A stretch of 53,540 bases of DNA from Chloroflexota bacterium (GCA_026710655.1 JAPOQN010000060.1:1-53540), one strand, 5' to 3'. Positions 8,348 to 16,391 are shown, numbered from the stretch's first letter. Program-made: numbers and translations. The notes: generated from the letters alone by a model not told the origin.

Positions 8348-10273
8348 ATGCGCGAAAACTACTGGACACGAAGGCGTTTTAGCCGCCGAACAGTCCTCAA
8401 GGCATCAGCAGCAGGCGCCGTCGGCGCTGGCGCACTCGTAGCCGTGGGCTGCGGCGACGACGATGACGACGACGCCCCGGCCGCCACCCAGGCCGCCGCC
8501 ACCCAGGCCGCCGCCGCCACCGAAGCTGCGGCAACTGAAGCCGCCGCCGAGGCCGAGGCCGAAGCGACCCAGGCCGCCGCCGCCGAGGCTGAAGCCGAAG
8601 CAACCGAAGCCGCCGCAGCCGGGATGGGCCCCACCGACGGCAGCTTCTTCAGCCAGTACACGGGCATCAGCGGCACCACGCTCGACCTCCACCGCGAGCT
8701 TTACCGCGGCATCGCCTACACCGCTGGCAACGCCTACAACAACCTCCTCAAGTTCACGGACATGGACAACTTCGTGATCTCCGGCGAGATCGCGCGGGGG
8801 CTGCCCGAGCAGCCGGATGAGGTGACCTACCTGTTCACGATCCGCGACGACGTGAACTACCACAACAAGCCGCCGGCCAACGGCCGTGCCCTCACCATGG
8901 ACGACATCCGCTGGAACATCGAGCGCCAGCGCAGCAGCAAGCGCGCCGATGGCACCGACGACACGACGTTCTTCCGGCATCCGCTCATCTACAAGAACAT
9001 CGAGAACGTCGACTACGTCGACGGCACGAACTTCACCGTCTCCATGAACTCGCCCCAGGTCACCTGGCTGGGTGACATGACCGACGAGTTCAACGGCATG
9101 CTTTACCCGGAGATTGGCGAGAAGCTCGAGGACGACAACGAGTTCGGTGTCTTCAGCGCGGACAACGTGCTCGGCACCGGCCCCTTCATCTTTGACGAGT
9201 TCGAGCTGCAGGAGCGCGCCCACGGCGTGCGCAACGATGACTACTTCCTGCGCAAGGACGGGACGATCCCGGGCATGGTCGACGAGCTCTTCTTCGTGAA
9301 CCTCGGCGGCGACATCAACCCGCAGCGCCTCGCCTTCGAGCAGAAGCAGATCGACGAGCTCTCATCCCGCGACAAGGCGGTGATGGAGGAGATCGCGGCG
9401 AACAACCCGGAGGCCGAGGCCTTCCGTGTTGGCGACCCGAACAACAACCTCGAGTTCGCCTACAACTACACGACCAACCGCGCCCTCTCCGACGAGCGCA
9501 TTCGCATGGCGATGTTCCTTGCCACGGACCGGGCGGAGGTTGCGCAGCAGCACTTCCAGGGTCTTGGCCGGCCGAACCCGGCAGTCAACTGGCCGTTCTC
9601 GGCCTGGGCCCTCTCGCAGGAGGAGCTCTCGCAGGCGCCCGGCTACCGGCAGCCCAAGGACCAGGACATCGCTGATGCCCGCGCCCTCTGGGAGCAGGCC
9701 GACGCCGAGAACCACGAGGATGTCGACTTCCGCGTAACCACCGTGGACTTCCCCCAGTACGTGCCCCTGCTTGAGTGGTTCCCGGCAATGCTCAACCGCG
9801 GCCTCGACACCGAGAAGTGGAGCGCCCAGGCGATTCCCGTGACCTCCCTGCTTGAGTACAACAACTCGGGCCAGGCGTCGGTGGGTTACCTCGGCGGCTG
9901 GGACCAGTGGAACAGCCCCGACCCGCGCACCCGCTTCGCGCAGGTCTACTCGGCGCATCCAGAGGACGGTGGTCGCGGGACCATCAACTTCTGGAAGTAC
10001 ACCACTCCGACCATGGAGGGGTACATCAACGCGATGTTCGAGGAGTTCGACAACGAGCGAGCTCAGGAGATCATCAAGGACGCCCAGCGCTTCGCCCTCA
10101 CGGACGCGGGCTCCGGGCACCTGCAGATGGTTGGCGGCCTCACCAGCTGGGTGAAGTGGCCCTACTTGCACCGCAAGGGGCCGTTCTTCATCACCTACGG
10201 CACGACCATCAGTCAGGAACTCTGGATCGACCAGAACGATCCCACCTTCCAGGGGAAGCAGCGCCCCGCCTGA
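8348..10273 (+). CDS. ABC transporter solute-binding lipoprotein, peptide/nickel family 5 (copy B)
   Basis: 641 residues, starting MRENYWTRRRFSRRTVLK as in copy A; GGTGGAGGG precedes the ATG. It has the same Tat lipoprotein signal, Ala/Glu-rich linker and family-5 binding fold. Differences from copy A are scattered and mild (Val to Ile, Asp to Glu, Gln to Lys, Val to Phe near residue 475), with several length changes in the linker; no frameshift or stop is present, so both copies look functional. It is followed after a stem-loop by the two permeases, and is the likely cognate binding protein. The substitutions could tune ligand choice, but this cannot be judged from sequence. Confidence 0.9.
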   Translation: MRENYWTRRRFSRRTVLKASAAGAVGAGALVAVGCGDDDDDDAPAATQAAATQAAAATEAAATEAAAEAEAEATQAAAAEAEAEATEAAAAGMGPTDGSFFSQYTGISGTTLDLHRELYRGIAYTAGNAYNNLLKFTDMDNFVISGEIARGLPEQPDEVTYLFTIRDDVNYHNKPPANGRALTMDDIRWNIERQRSSKRADGTDDTTFFRHPLIYKNIENVDYVDGTNFTVSMNSPQVTWLGDMTDEFNGMLYPEIGEKLEDDNEFGVFSADNVLGTGPFIFDEFELQERAHGVRNDDYFLRKDGTIPGMVDELFFVNLGGDINPQRLAFEQKQIDELSSRDKAVMEEIAANNPEAEAFRVGDPNNNLEFAYNYTTNRALSDERIRMAMFLATDRAEVAQQHFQGLGRPNPAVNWPFSAWALSQEELSQAPGYRQPKDQDIADARALWEQADAENHEDVDFRVTTVDFPQYVPLLEWFPAMLNRGLDTEKWSAQAIPVTSLLEYNNSGQASVGYLGGWDQWNSPDPRTRFAQVYSAHPEDGGRGTINFWKYTTPTMEGYINAMFEEFDNERAQEIIKDAQRFALTDAGSGHLQMVGGLTSWVKWPYLHRKGPFFITYGTTISQELWIDQNDPTFQGKQRPA

Positions 10274-10291
10274 CGCGGTGAACATCTTCCC

Positions 10292-10325
10292 GGCGCCTCC
10301 TCCGCATTCGTGCGGGGGAGGCGCC
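10292..10325 (+). other. strong stem-loop between solute-binding gene B and permease genes
   Basis: GGCGCCTCC, one T-G wobble, CCGCA, loop TTCG, TGCGG, G, GGAGGCGCC make a 15-pair stem closed by a TTCG tetraloop, starting 18 bases after the stop. It sits between the binding-protein gene and the permeases. In such operons a hairpin here usually protects the upstream message, so binding protein is made in excess of permease; that role is inferred. No T-run follows. Confidence 0.7.
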
Positions 10326-10354
10326 GGAGTATCTCGGAGCGAGGTTCCTCCTCC

Positions 10355-11344
10355 ATGACCGAGTACGTCATCCGCCGCTTCCTCCTCGCGCTGGTCACGA
10401 TCTGGATCGTTCTGACCTTCGTGTTTTTCGTCCTGCGCGTCCTCCCCGGCGACTACGCCGAGCAACAGCTCGCCAACCAGTTCTTTGCCCAGGCGGCCCG
10501 TTCCGAGGAGCAGCGCGAGCAGCAGCTCGCCGACCTCCGCGCCAAGCTCGGCACGGACAAGCCCCTTTACGAGCAGTACGCCCGCTTCTGGTGGGATATC
10601 CTGCGCGGCCGCTCCCAGGAGTCGTTCCAGTACAACGAACCCTCCTACAGCGTCGCCGGCGACGCCCTCCCCTACACCCTTCAGCTGGGCATCATGTCGC
10701 TCATCATCGCGGTGCTCCTCGCGTTACCTGTGGGCGTGCTCTCCGCCATCCGCCCAGACGGCGTCCTTGACGCGTCCCTACGCGTCTTCGCGATCTTCTT
10801 CCTGGCGGCGCCTGCGTTCCTTACGGCGGCCATCGCCTCTGCCTACGCCGTCAAGTACGACGTGCTCACGATCGGCGTCACCTCCCAGCAACTCATCTGG
10901 GACGATCCCTGGGCGAGCTTCCAGCTCTTCATTGTTCCCGCCTTGGCCGGAGGGCTCGCGGTGGGCGCCATCCTCATGCGCTTCCTGCGCTCGGGAATGC
11001 TGGAGGTCTTGCGCCAGGACTACGTGCGTACGGCTCGCGCCAAGGGCCTCGCCGGAAGCGTCATCATCGCCCGGCACGTCCTGCGGAACGCGCTCATCCC
11101 CGTGGTCACCATCTTCGGGTTCCTCGTGGCCGCCCTCGTGGCCGGCAACGTCGTCCTCGAGTCGATGTTCGCTATCCCCGGCATGGGCAATGAGATCCTT
11201 GAGGCCATCCGTATCCGCGACATACCCGTGACCCAGACCTTTACGCTGCTACTGGTAGGCGCCGTCGTCTTCGTCAACCTCGCGGTGGACCTCAGCTACT
11301 TCCTCATCGATCCGCGAGTCACCGTGGCAGGAGCTGACGCATGA
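10355..11344 (+). CDS. ABC transporter permease, DppB/OppB type
   Basis: 329 residues. It opens with a membrane helix (FLLALVTIWIVLTFVFFVLR), then an extracytoplasmic region with the family pattern PGDYAEQQ and LGTDKPLYEQYARFWWDI, then about five more helices. The EAA loop that docks the ATPase is visible (DYVRTARAKGLAGSVIIARH, then VLRNALIPVV). It forms half of the channel of a peptide/nickel-type importer. The stop overlaps the next start (ATGA), so the two permeases are translationally coupled. The ATP-binding subunits normally following (DppD/DppF) are not in this cluster. Confidence 0.92.
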   Translation: MTEYVIRRFLLALVTIWIVLTFVFFVLRVLPGDYAEQQLANQFFAQAARSEEQREQQLADLRAKLGTDKPLYEQYARFWWDILRGRSQESFQYNEPSYSVAGDALPYTLQLGIMSLIIAVLLALPVGVLSAIRPDGVLDASLRVFAIFFLAAPAFLTAAIASAYAVKYDVLTIGVTSQQLIWDDPWASFQLFIVPALAGGLAVGAILMRFLRSGMLEVLRQDYVRTARAKGLAGSVIIARHVLRNALIPVVTIFGFLVAALVAGNVVLESMFAIPGMGNEILEAIRIRDIPVTQTFTLLLVGAVVFVNLAVDLSYFLIDPRVTVAGADA

Positions 11345-12312
11345 GCGAAGCAGCGGCCCAAGTCTCCGAAGAACCCCTGGCTGGCTTCACGCCCCCCGAC
11401 GACCCATCACCCCCGATGAGGGCGCTCATTGCGCTGGGACGGTTCTTCGCGAACAAGACGGTGGGCGCCGTTGCCCTGGTTATCGCGACCATCATCCTTG
11501 TGCTTGGCATCATTGGGCCGTGGGTCGCTCCCTACGACAAGGACGAGGTGTTCCGCGTCGACAACCCTAACTATGACCTCTCCTCGGACGATCCGGATCA
11601 CTGGGAGGCCTACACCTTCCTCACCCTGGAGAACCCGTCCTGGGATCACCTCCTCGGGACCGATCACCTCAATCGCGACCTCTTTACCCGCGTCCTCCAC
11701 GGGGCGCGCCGCTCGATGCTGCTCGGGTTCGGCGCCGCCGCCATCGCCACAATCTTCGGCGCCATCCTCGGTGTCGTTTCCGGCTACTTCGGGGGTGTAG
11801 TCGACCTCGTCTCCCAGCGCCTCGTCGACGCGTTTATCGCCTTCCCGCCCTTGCTCTTCCTGCTGCTCCTCTTGCAGACCGGGGAAGCCACCTTACCCCG
11901 GACGATCATCGCCTTATCGTTCTTGAATATCTTCGGGGTCTCGCGCGTGGTGCGCTCCGCCACGCTCGCCGTCCGCAACGATGTCTACGTCGAGGCGGCG
12001 CGCGTAATGGGCGCTCGCCCTCCCCGCATCATCTTCCGGCACGTCTTCCCGAACGTGTTCGCGCCCATCATCATCATTTTCTCGACGACCATCGGCGGCG
12101 CCATCCTTGCCGAGGCGACGTTGGCCTTCCTCGGACTCGCGCCTCCAGGCCCGAGCTGGGGCGCCATGGTGAACAACGGCCGCCAGTTCTTCGGCTCGGA
12201 GCCCATCCTCGTCGCTATGGGCGGTGGCGCGCTCACGCTCACGGTGCTCGCCTTCAACATCTTCGGCGATGCCCTTCGTGACGTGCTCGACCCGCGCCTC
12301 CGCGGTGCATAG
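11341..12312 (+). CDS. ABC transporter permease, DppC/OppC type
   Basis: 323 residues. An N-terminal cytoplasmic tail precedes the first helix (GAVALVIATIILVLGIIGPW); the DppC hallmarks HLLGTDHLNRDLFTRVLHGA and AARVMGARPPRIIFRHVFPN (EAA loop) are clear, as is FLGLAPPGPSWGAM near the end. It partners the upstream DppB-type permease, with which it overlaps by 4 bases. No ATPase gene follows; a methyltransferase starts 9 bases later, so energising subunits must be encoded elsewhere. Confidence 0.92.
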   Translation: MSEAAAQVSEEPLAGFTPPDDPSPPMRALIALGRFFANKTVGAVALVIATIILVLGIIGPWVAPYDKDEVFRVDNPNYDLSSDDPDHWEAYTFLTLENPSWDHLLGTDHLNRDLFTRVLHGARRSMLLGFGAAAIATIFGAILGVVSGYFGGVVDLVSQRLVDAFIAFPPLLFLLLLLQTGEATLPRTIIALSFLNIFGVSRVVRSATLAVRNDVYVEAARVMGARPPRIIFRHVFPNVFAPIIIIFSTTIGGAILAEATLAFLGLAPPGPSWGAMVNNGRQFFGSEPILVAMGGGALTLTVLAFNIFGDALRDVLDPRLRGA

Positions 12313-12321
12313 GACACCGAG

Positions 12322-13056
12322 TTGACCGAGAAGGCGGCTCACCAGCACGGGCATGGGCACGGCGATACCGGCCAGCACTGGCGCGAGCCCGCCCGCGTGC
12401 GTGACTTCGTCGCCCGCATGGACGCGCGCGCCCAGGAGCGCGCCCCCCAGTTCGAGCTGATGACCCAGCTCCTCGGGCGCGACGGCGAAGAACGCCTCCG
12501 CATCCTCGACCTCGGCGCCGGCTACGGCGCCGAGGCGCAGGTTTTCCTGACCGCCTTCCCGAAAGCCTCCGCCGTCCTCGTCGATGCCTCCGAGGAGATG
12601 ATGCGAGTCGGGAGCGAGCGGCTCGCCCGGTTCGATGGTCGCTACCGCTACGTCGCCTGGGACTTTGGCGAGGGCGCCCTCCCCGGCGACCTCGACGGCC
12701 CCTTCGACGCGGTTATCTCCTCGGCGGCCATCCACCACCTCCCCGAGGCGGCGCTCAAGCGCCTTTACGGCGAGGTGTTCGCTTGCCTGGCCCCCGGTGG
12801 CGCCTTCCTCAACCTCGACCTCGTCCACGCTCCCGACGACGTGCTTGAAGCGCGCTACCGCGAGATCCAGCAAGGCGAGCAGGAGACCCGCGACGAGCCT
12901 CCGCAACCCGCCGAGCTCCCCCGCCACCACTCCCACCTGGAGCCGCTCGATAGCCACCTCGGCTGGCTGCGCGACGCCGGCTTCGAGCACGTCGACTGCT
13001 TCTGGAAACGCCTCGGCGGCGCCCTCTTCGGCGGCTACCGCCCCGACAGCGCCTGA
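12322..13056 (+). CDS. class I SAM-dependent methyltransferase
   Basis: 244 residues from a TTG codon; the start is uncertain. The N-terminus is His-rich (HQHGHGHGD), which may bind metal. Motif I (ILDLGAGYGAEAQ), the acidic residue after strand 2 (AVLVDASEEM) and motif post-I/II (FDAVISSAAIHHLP) define a class I methyltransferase of the type 11/12 group. The fold would transfer a methyl from S-adenosylmethionine to a small molecule or cofactor; the acceptor is unknown. It sits 9 bases behind the permease gene and may be co-transcribed with it. Confidence 0.8.
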   Translation: MTEKAAHQHGHGHGDTGQHWREPARVRDFVARMDARAQERAPQFELMTQLLGRDGEERLRILDLGAGYGAEAQVFLTAFPKASAVLVDASEEMMRVGSERLARFDGRYRYVAWDFGEGALPGDLDGPFDAVISSAAIHHLPEAALKRLYGEVFACLAPGGAFLNLDLVHAPDDVLEARYREIQQGEQETRDEPPQPAELPRHHSHLEPLDSHLGWLRDAGFEHVDCFWKRLGGALFGGYRPDSA

Positions 13057-13078
13057 CAAACCGGGCGACAGCGCCCAG

Positions 13079-13098
13079 CTGCGCCCCTCGCGGCGCAG
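13079..13098. terminator. possible hairpin between convergent genes
   Basis: CTGCGCC, loop CCTCGC, GGCGCAG forms a perfect 7-pair stem in the 71-base gap between two genes that converge. It is followed on the plus strand by GTTGTC but not by a true T-run, so a termination role is tentative. Confidence 0.35.
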
Positions 13099-13127
13099 GT
13101 TGTCGTCAGGTACTGCTGGTGCGGACC

Positions 13128-13319
13128 CTAAAGATCGTGGGTGAGGCCCTGAATGGGCTCCTGCACGTCGCTCTGCTTGAAGACCTGGATGATCTCCCCA
13201 TTCTTCATCAGCCGGATGATCCGGTTCCCGTCCTCGTCCACCGTGTCGACGCGTGAATCCGCCTCCACAACCACCTCGCTCCCGTCTGTGAGCGTCACCT
13301 TCATCGCGAGCAGCGCCAT
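13128..13319 (-). CDS. small hypothetical protein
   Basis: 63 residues, beginning MALLAMKVTLTDGSEVVVEAD and rich in short beta-strand-like segments with charged turns (DEDGNRIIRLMKNGEIIQVF). No signal peptide, membrane helix or metal motif is visible. It lies 4 bases downstream of the cupin gene on the same strand and is probably co-transcribed with it. I do not recognise the family. Codon use resembles its neighbours, so it is likely a real gene. Confidence 0.6.
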   Translation of the reverse strand: MALLAMKVTLTDGSEVVVEADSRVDTVDEDGNRIIRLMKNGEIIQVFKQSDVQEPIQGLTHDL

Positions 13320-13323
13320 GTTG

Positions 13324-13713
13324 CTATGTCCCCCTTGGGTCGGGCACGTTGACGACGATCGCTTCCATCGTCGTCCGCGCCAGCAGGAATACCGCCTCGT
13401 TGTCGGAGTCGAGGTTCTCCTCGGCGTGGACCTCGTAGGGCGGAACGAAGATGAAGTCGCCCGGACCCGCGTCCGCCACGTGTTCGAGCGCGTCCCCCCA
13501 GCGGAAGCGCATGCGCCCCTCGATAACGAAGATGCCCGACTCGCTTTCGCCGTGGTGGTGCACGTCGGAGCAGCCCCCGGGGTCGTTGCGCCCCACGCCC
13601 ATCCACAGCCCCTCGGAGCCCGTCAGGGCGCCCGAGATGCCCGCCTCGCGGCGCATGCCCGGCGTCTGCGCCGTGCCTGCGTCGCGTTCCGCCGGACGGG
13701 TGATGCTGACCAT
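13324..13713 (-). CDS. cupin-domain protein
   Basis: 129 residues. The cupin metal motif is clear: CSDVHHHGESESGIFVIEG supplies two or three His and a Glu, and the second motif PPYEVHAEENL supplies the last His. The single beta-barrel fold binds a metal and could be a small dioxygenase, isomerase or sensor. The start is the ATG at 13713: no ribosome site precedes it, but TAGAAT sits exactly 7 bases upstream, suggesting a leaderless message. The frame continues open further upstream without plausible protein. Confidence 0.8.
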   Translation of the reverse strand: MVSITRPAERDAGTAQTPGMRREAGISGALTGSEGLWMGVGRNDPGGCSDVHHHGESESGIFVIEGRMRFRWGDALEHVADAGPGDFIFVPPYEVHAEENLDSDNEAVFLLARTTMEAIVVNVPDPRGT

Positions 13714-13720
13714 GGACCGA

Positions 13721-13726
13721 ATTCTA
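13721..13726 (-). promoter_or_regulatory. -10-like box for a leaderless cupin mRNA
   Basis: On the minus strand TAGAAT ends 7 bases before the ATG at 13713, where transcription would start on the start codon. No Shine-Dalgarno sequence lies between. No -35 match is visible. Confidence 0.45.
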
Positions 13727-13827
13727 CGGGGAAGCTCCCAGCGGGCGAGCCGGGGGACGCCTCCCGCCGGCGATGCGCTAGGATCGCCCCTGCGGCGACG
13801 ATCGCGACATCGCCCAGGAGGACGCCC

Positions 13828-14325
13828 GTGACCATCCCCGAAGGCGCAACCGAGGTCATCCTCAGCTATGTCCGCAGGAAGGCGGCCGAGTGGACCCCCG
13901 AGCAAATGGCGCAGCGCGTCGAGGCCGCCGTCGCCGAGCTCGAAGCCGCCGCCCGCGCCGTGCCCGACGACCTCCTTGAGGTGCGCCAGGAAGGCCAGGA
14001 GTGGAGCCCCCTCGAGTGCATCCGCCACGTCGCCGAGGTGAACCACGGCACGGCCACCCGCGTCCGCGGCGTCGTCTCCGAGGGTGTTGTGCCCGACGAG
14101 ATCCCCGCCGTCCCCCAGACCCGCGAGGATGTCCTCGCGACCCACGCCGGGGTCATCGCCGGCGCTATCAAGGCCGTGCGCGAGGGCAACGCCGACCCCG
14201 ATGCCGAGATCGTGTGGCTTCACCCCTTCCTCGGTGACCTCAACTGGCGCGAGTGGCTCCTCACCCTCCGCGTCCACTCCCTCGACCACGCCAGCCAGCT
14301 GGAAGTCCTCCAGGGCCCCGCGTAG
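13828..14325 (+). CDS. DinB-family protein
   Basis: 165 residues from the GTG after AGGAGGACGCCC. It has the four-helix-bundle pattern of DinB/YfiT proteins, with likely metal-binding histidines in CIRHVAEVNHG and in RVHSLDHASQLEV near the C-terminus. Bacterial DinB proteins include thiol-dependent transferases (bacillithiol or mycothiol S-transferases); the substrate here is unknown. TAGGAT at 13779-13784 is a possible -10 box. A second, different DinB protein is encoded at 16392-16805. Confidence 0.75.
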   Translation: MTIPEGATEVILSYVRRKAAEWTPEQMAQRVEAAVAELEAAARAVPDDLLEVRQEGQEWSPLECIRHVAEVNHGTATRVRGVVSEGVVPDEIPAVPQTREDVLATHAGVIAGAIKAVREGNADPDAEIVWLHPFLGDLNWREWLLTLRVHSLDHASQLEVLQGPA

Positions 14326-14330
14326 CTGCG

Positions 14331-14660
14331 ATGCCGCCCGGCGAAGCCGAGGACGCCCTCCGCTTCCTCGATATCCTCACGACCGCATCGAGCGTCGCCC
14401 ATGCGCGCGGCGCCGCAGCCGTCCTCGCGGCGCACCTGCTGGAAGCCATCGATGTGCTCACGGGCCAGGCGGAGGTGGAGGAGGCCGGTGGCCCTGCCGC
14501 TCTGCTTGGGCACCGGCGCACGGAACTCGCCGTGGACCCCGCCGTCCGCGAACTGACGCAGCGCTGGTTCGCGCGCCTCGGCAGCGCCCCCGAGGCCACG
14601 CTGGGCGCGGGCGAACTTCAGGAACTGCGAGCCGAGATCGAGGAGCTGGTCAGGTCGTGA
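14331..14660 (+). CDS. small helical protein, Clp-N-like
   Basis: 109 residues, starting 5 bases after the DinB stop. The segment RFLDILTTASSVAHARG, followed by AAAVLAAHLLEAIDVLTGQ, resembles one repeat of the Clp amino-terminal (ClpR) domain that recognises substrates in ClpA/ClpC, but no ATPase domain follows. The rest is predicted helical and acidic at the end. It may be an adaptor-like protein; this is weak inference. Its 3' end overlaps the convergent PEP-synthase-like gene by 11 bases. Confidence 0.5.
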   Translation: MPPGEAEDALRFLDILTTASSVAHARGAAAVLAAHLLEAIDVLTGQAEVEEAGGPAALLGHRRTELAVDPAVRELTQRWFARLGSAPEATLGAGELQELRAEIEELVRS

Positions 14661-15603
14661 TGGGGCGCGCTTGCAGCAGGAACATCTTCCCGAAGTCGTC
14701 GTAGGCGAACTCGATGTCGATGGGGCTGCCGTACTCGCTTTGGACGGCGTGCGCCGTCTCGACGACCTCCTGCACCTCGTCGTCGCTCAGCGACGGAGCC
14801 GCCATGCGCTCGCCTGGCACGGCCGTCCGCTCCGTACCGTGGCCCGTCAGCACGACCTGCTCGTGCTTCTCGCTGATGGCGCGCTCGCGCATCTCTCCGC
14901 CGGGCCCCACGATGAACGAGTCCGGCGTGACATAACCGGATACGACCGCCTCCCCCAGCCCCCACGACGCGTTGATCAGCACCTCGTCGGTCGCGCCCGT
15001 CATCGGGTTCTTCGTGAAGGCGACCCCGCTCGAGCGCGCTCGCACGACCTGCATCACGACAACCGCCATCGCCTCCCCCGCGTGCTCGATGCCCCGGAAG
15101 GTGCGGTATTGCACCGCCCGTTCCTGCCAGAGGCAGCGGTAGCAGTCGAGCACCGCCCCCAGGATCTCGTCGTCCGTGTGCAGGTTCAGGTAGCTCTCGT
15201 AGAGCCCCGCGAACGAGCTGCCGGCGCTGTCCTCGTTCAGGCTGCTCGATCGCACCGCGAAGGTCGCGTGCGGTCCCGAGCGCGTCCGCAGCTCCGTCAC
15301 CGCCTCGGTGATGGCGCCTCGCGCGCCCTCGTCCAGGCTCGCGCCATCGAGCCGCTCCGCCACGGGCGCAAGCGTCGCCCGGATGGCTGCCATCGGCGTC
15401 CGTGCCTCCAGCTCGGCGAGTGGGGCCGTGACGGCCGCCAGTTCGTGCGCTTCCGCGAAAGTCTCGTAGCCCTCCGCCGCCACGATGAAACCCGGCGGAA
15501 CCGGGAACCCCAGGCCCGAGAGCCGGGCCAGGCTCCCGCCCTTGCCCCCGACGCGCCGCTCCGGCGCCCCGGGCTCGTCCAGCCACACGATTGCGTCAGT
15601 CAT
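14650..15603 (-). CDS. stand-alone PEP synthase / pyruvate phosphate dikinase N-terminal domain protein
   Basis: 317 residues matching only the ATP-binding (PPDK_N) domain: VGGKGGSLARLSGLGFPVPP at the start, FAVRSSSLNEDSAGSSFAGL, VVMQVVRARSSGVAFTKNPM, and the domain-ending LLQARPITT. Full PEP synthases have about 800 residues, with a phospho-His swivelling domain and a PEP-binding domain; neither follows here, and the ARPITT end is native, so this is not a simple truncation by mutation. It could phosphorylate a His domain made elsewhere, like split PEP synthases or rifampin-phosphotransferase-type proteins. TAGACT lies 8 bases before the ATG. Confidence 0.85.
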   Translation of the reverse strand: MTDAIVWLDEPGAPERRVGGKGGSLARLSGLGFPVPPGFIVAAEGYETFAEAHELAAVTAPLAELEARTPMAAIRATLAPVAERLDGASLDEGARGAITEAVTELRTRSGPHATFAVRSSSLNEDSAGSSFAGLYESYLNLHTDDEILGAVLDCYRCLWQERAVQYRTFRGIEHAGEAMAVVVMQVVRARSSGVAFTKNPMTGATDEVLINASWGLGEAVVSGYVTPDSFIVGPGGEMRERAISEKHEQVVLTGHGTERTAVPGERMAAPSLSDDEVQEVVETAHAVQSEYGSPIDIEFAYDDFGKMFLLQARPITT

Positions 15604-15611
15604 GGCGCAGG

Positions 15612-15617
15612 AGTCTA
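15612..15617 (-). promoter_or_regulatory. -10-like box for a leaderless PPDK_N mRNA
   Basis: On the minus strand TAGACT ends 8 bases before the ATG at 15603, with no Shine-Dalgarno sequence. The divergent gene at 15688 shows the same arrangement. Confidence 0.4.
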
Positions 15618-15674
15618 TCGAGGGGTCTGCTCAGGGGACAGGCCGGGCGGAGCGACGCTGTCCGGGGTCCGCCG

Positions 15675-15680
15675 TAAGAT
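15675..15680 (+). promoter_or_regulatory. -10-like box for a leaderless mRNA
   Basis: TAAGAT ends 7 bases before the GTG at 15688; the 7 bases are C-rich with no ribosome site, so transcription would begin on the start codon. Confidence 0.45.
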
Positions 15681-15687
15681 CGCCCCC

Positions 15688-16383
15688 GTGGACGCCCTTC
15701 CCCTGCCCGAAATGGTCAACCTAGAAGGCGGCGTGCTGCTGATGGGCAATGACCGCGGCCGCCCCGACGAGCAGCCCGTCCATCGCGTCGAGATCGCCCC
15801 CTTCCGCGTCGCCGTCTCGCCGGTGACGAACGCGCAGTTCGCGCAGTTCCTCGCGACCGGCCACGAGCCGCCCCGCTTCTGGGACGACGAGCAGTTCAAC
15901 GCCCCCGACCAGCCCGTCGTGGGCGTGAACTGGTTCGATGCCGTCGCCTTCTGCGAGTGGCTCGCCGCTGACACGGACATCCCCTACCGCCTCCCCACCG
16001 AGGCCGAACGCGAATACGCCTCGCTCGGCGGCCTTGAGGGCGCCGGCTGGCCCTGGCCCGGCGAGCGCTGGCAGGGCCACCCCGCCGCCGGCCGCATAGC
16101 CGCCGCCGACCGCCCCCATCCCCCCGCCCCTGAGTGCGCCAATGGCTACGGCCTCCGCTGCATGGCCGAGAACGTGCACGAGTGGTGCCTCGACTGGTAT
16201 CACGCCGATGCCTACGCCAACCCCGGTTCCGGTGATCGCGAACCCGCCGAGCGCGCCCGCAAGGTCAGCCGTGGCGGAAGCTGGCGCCACTCGGTCAAGT
16301 TCACCCGGCTCACGGCGCGCGCCAGCCTCTCGCCCGAGCGGCGCTACAACGACTTCGGATTCAGGCTCTACGCGGGCGCCTGA
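15688..16383 (+). CDS. formylglycine-generating-enzyme-like (SUMF1/FGE fold) protein
   Basis: 231 residues. Family landmarks are present: GGVLLMGNDRGRPDEQPVHR, PVTNAQFAQFLATG, VNWFDAVAFCEWLA, RLPTEAEREYASLGG, NVHEWCLDWYH and SRGGSWRHSVKF. True formylglycine-generating enzymes carry two copper-binding cysteines just after the GGSW block (pattern SWLCHxSYC). Here that region reads SWRHSVKFTRLTAR with no cysteine, so sulfatase activation is unlikely. Other members of this fold include ergothioneine-synthesis EgtB-like enzymes and regulatory proteins; the role here is unknown. It is divergent from the PPDK_N gene. Confidence 0.8.
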   Translation: MDALPLPEMVNLEGGVLLMGNDRGRPDEQPVHRVEIAPFRVAVSPVTNAQFAQFLATGHEPPRFWDDEQFNAPDQPVVGVNWFDAVAFCEWLAADTDIPYRLPTEAEREYASLGGLEGAGWPWPGERWQGHPAAGRIAAADRPHPPAPECANGYGLRCMAENVHEWCLDWYHADAYANPGSGDREPAERARKVSRGGSWRHSVKFTRLTARASLSPERRYNDFGFRLYAGA

Positions 16384-16391
16384 GCGACGCT

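Larger units (their letters stand above)
8278..10339 (+). repeat. tandem duplication, unit B
   Basis: Second copy of the unit at 6121-8181, head to tail. It includes the TTGACT promoter region, the complete gene and a related post-stop stem-loop. Unit B, not A, leads directly into the permease genes. Confidence 0.85.

Noticed and set aside
13324..14289. A 321-codon cupin protein starting at 14289
   Set aside because: The extra N-terminal part is antisense to a DinB gene with a good ribosome site and has no cupin-like sequence; the start at 13713 is preferred.
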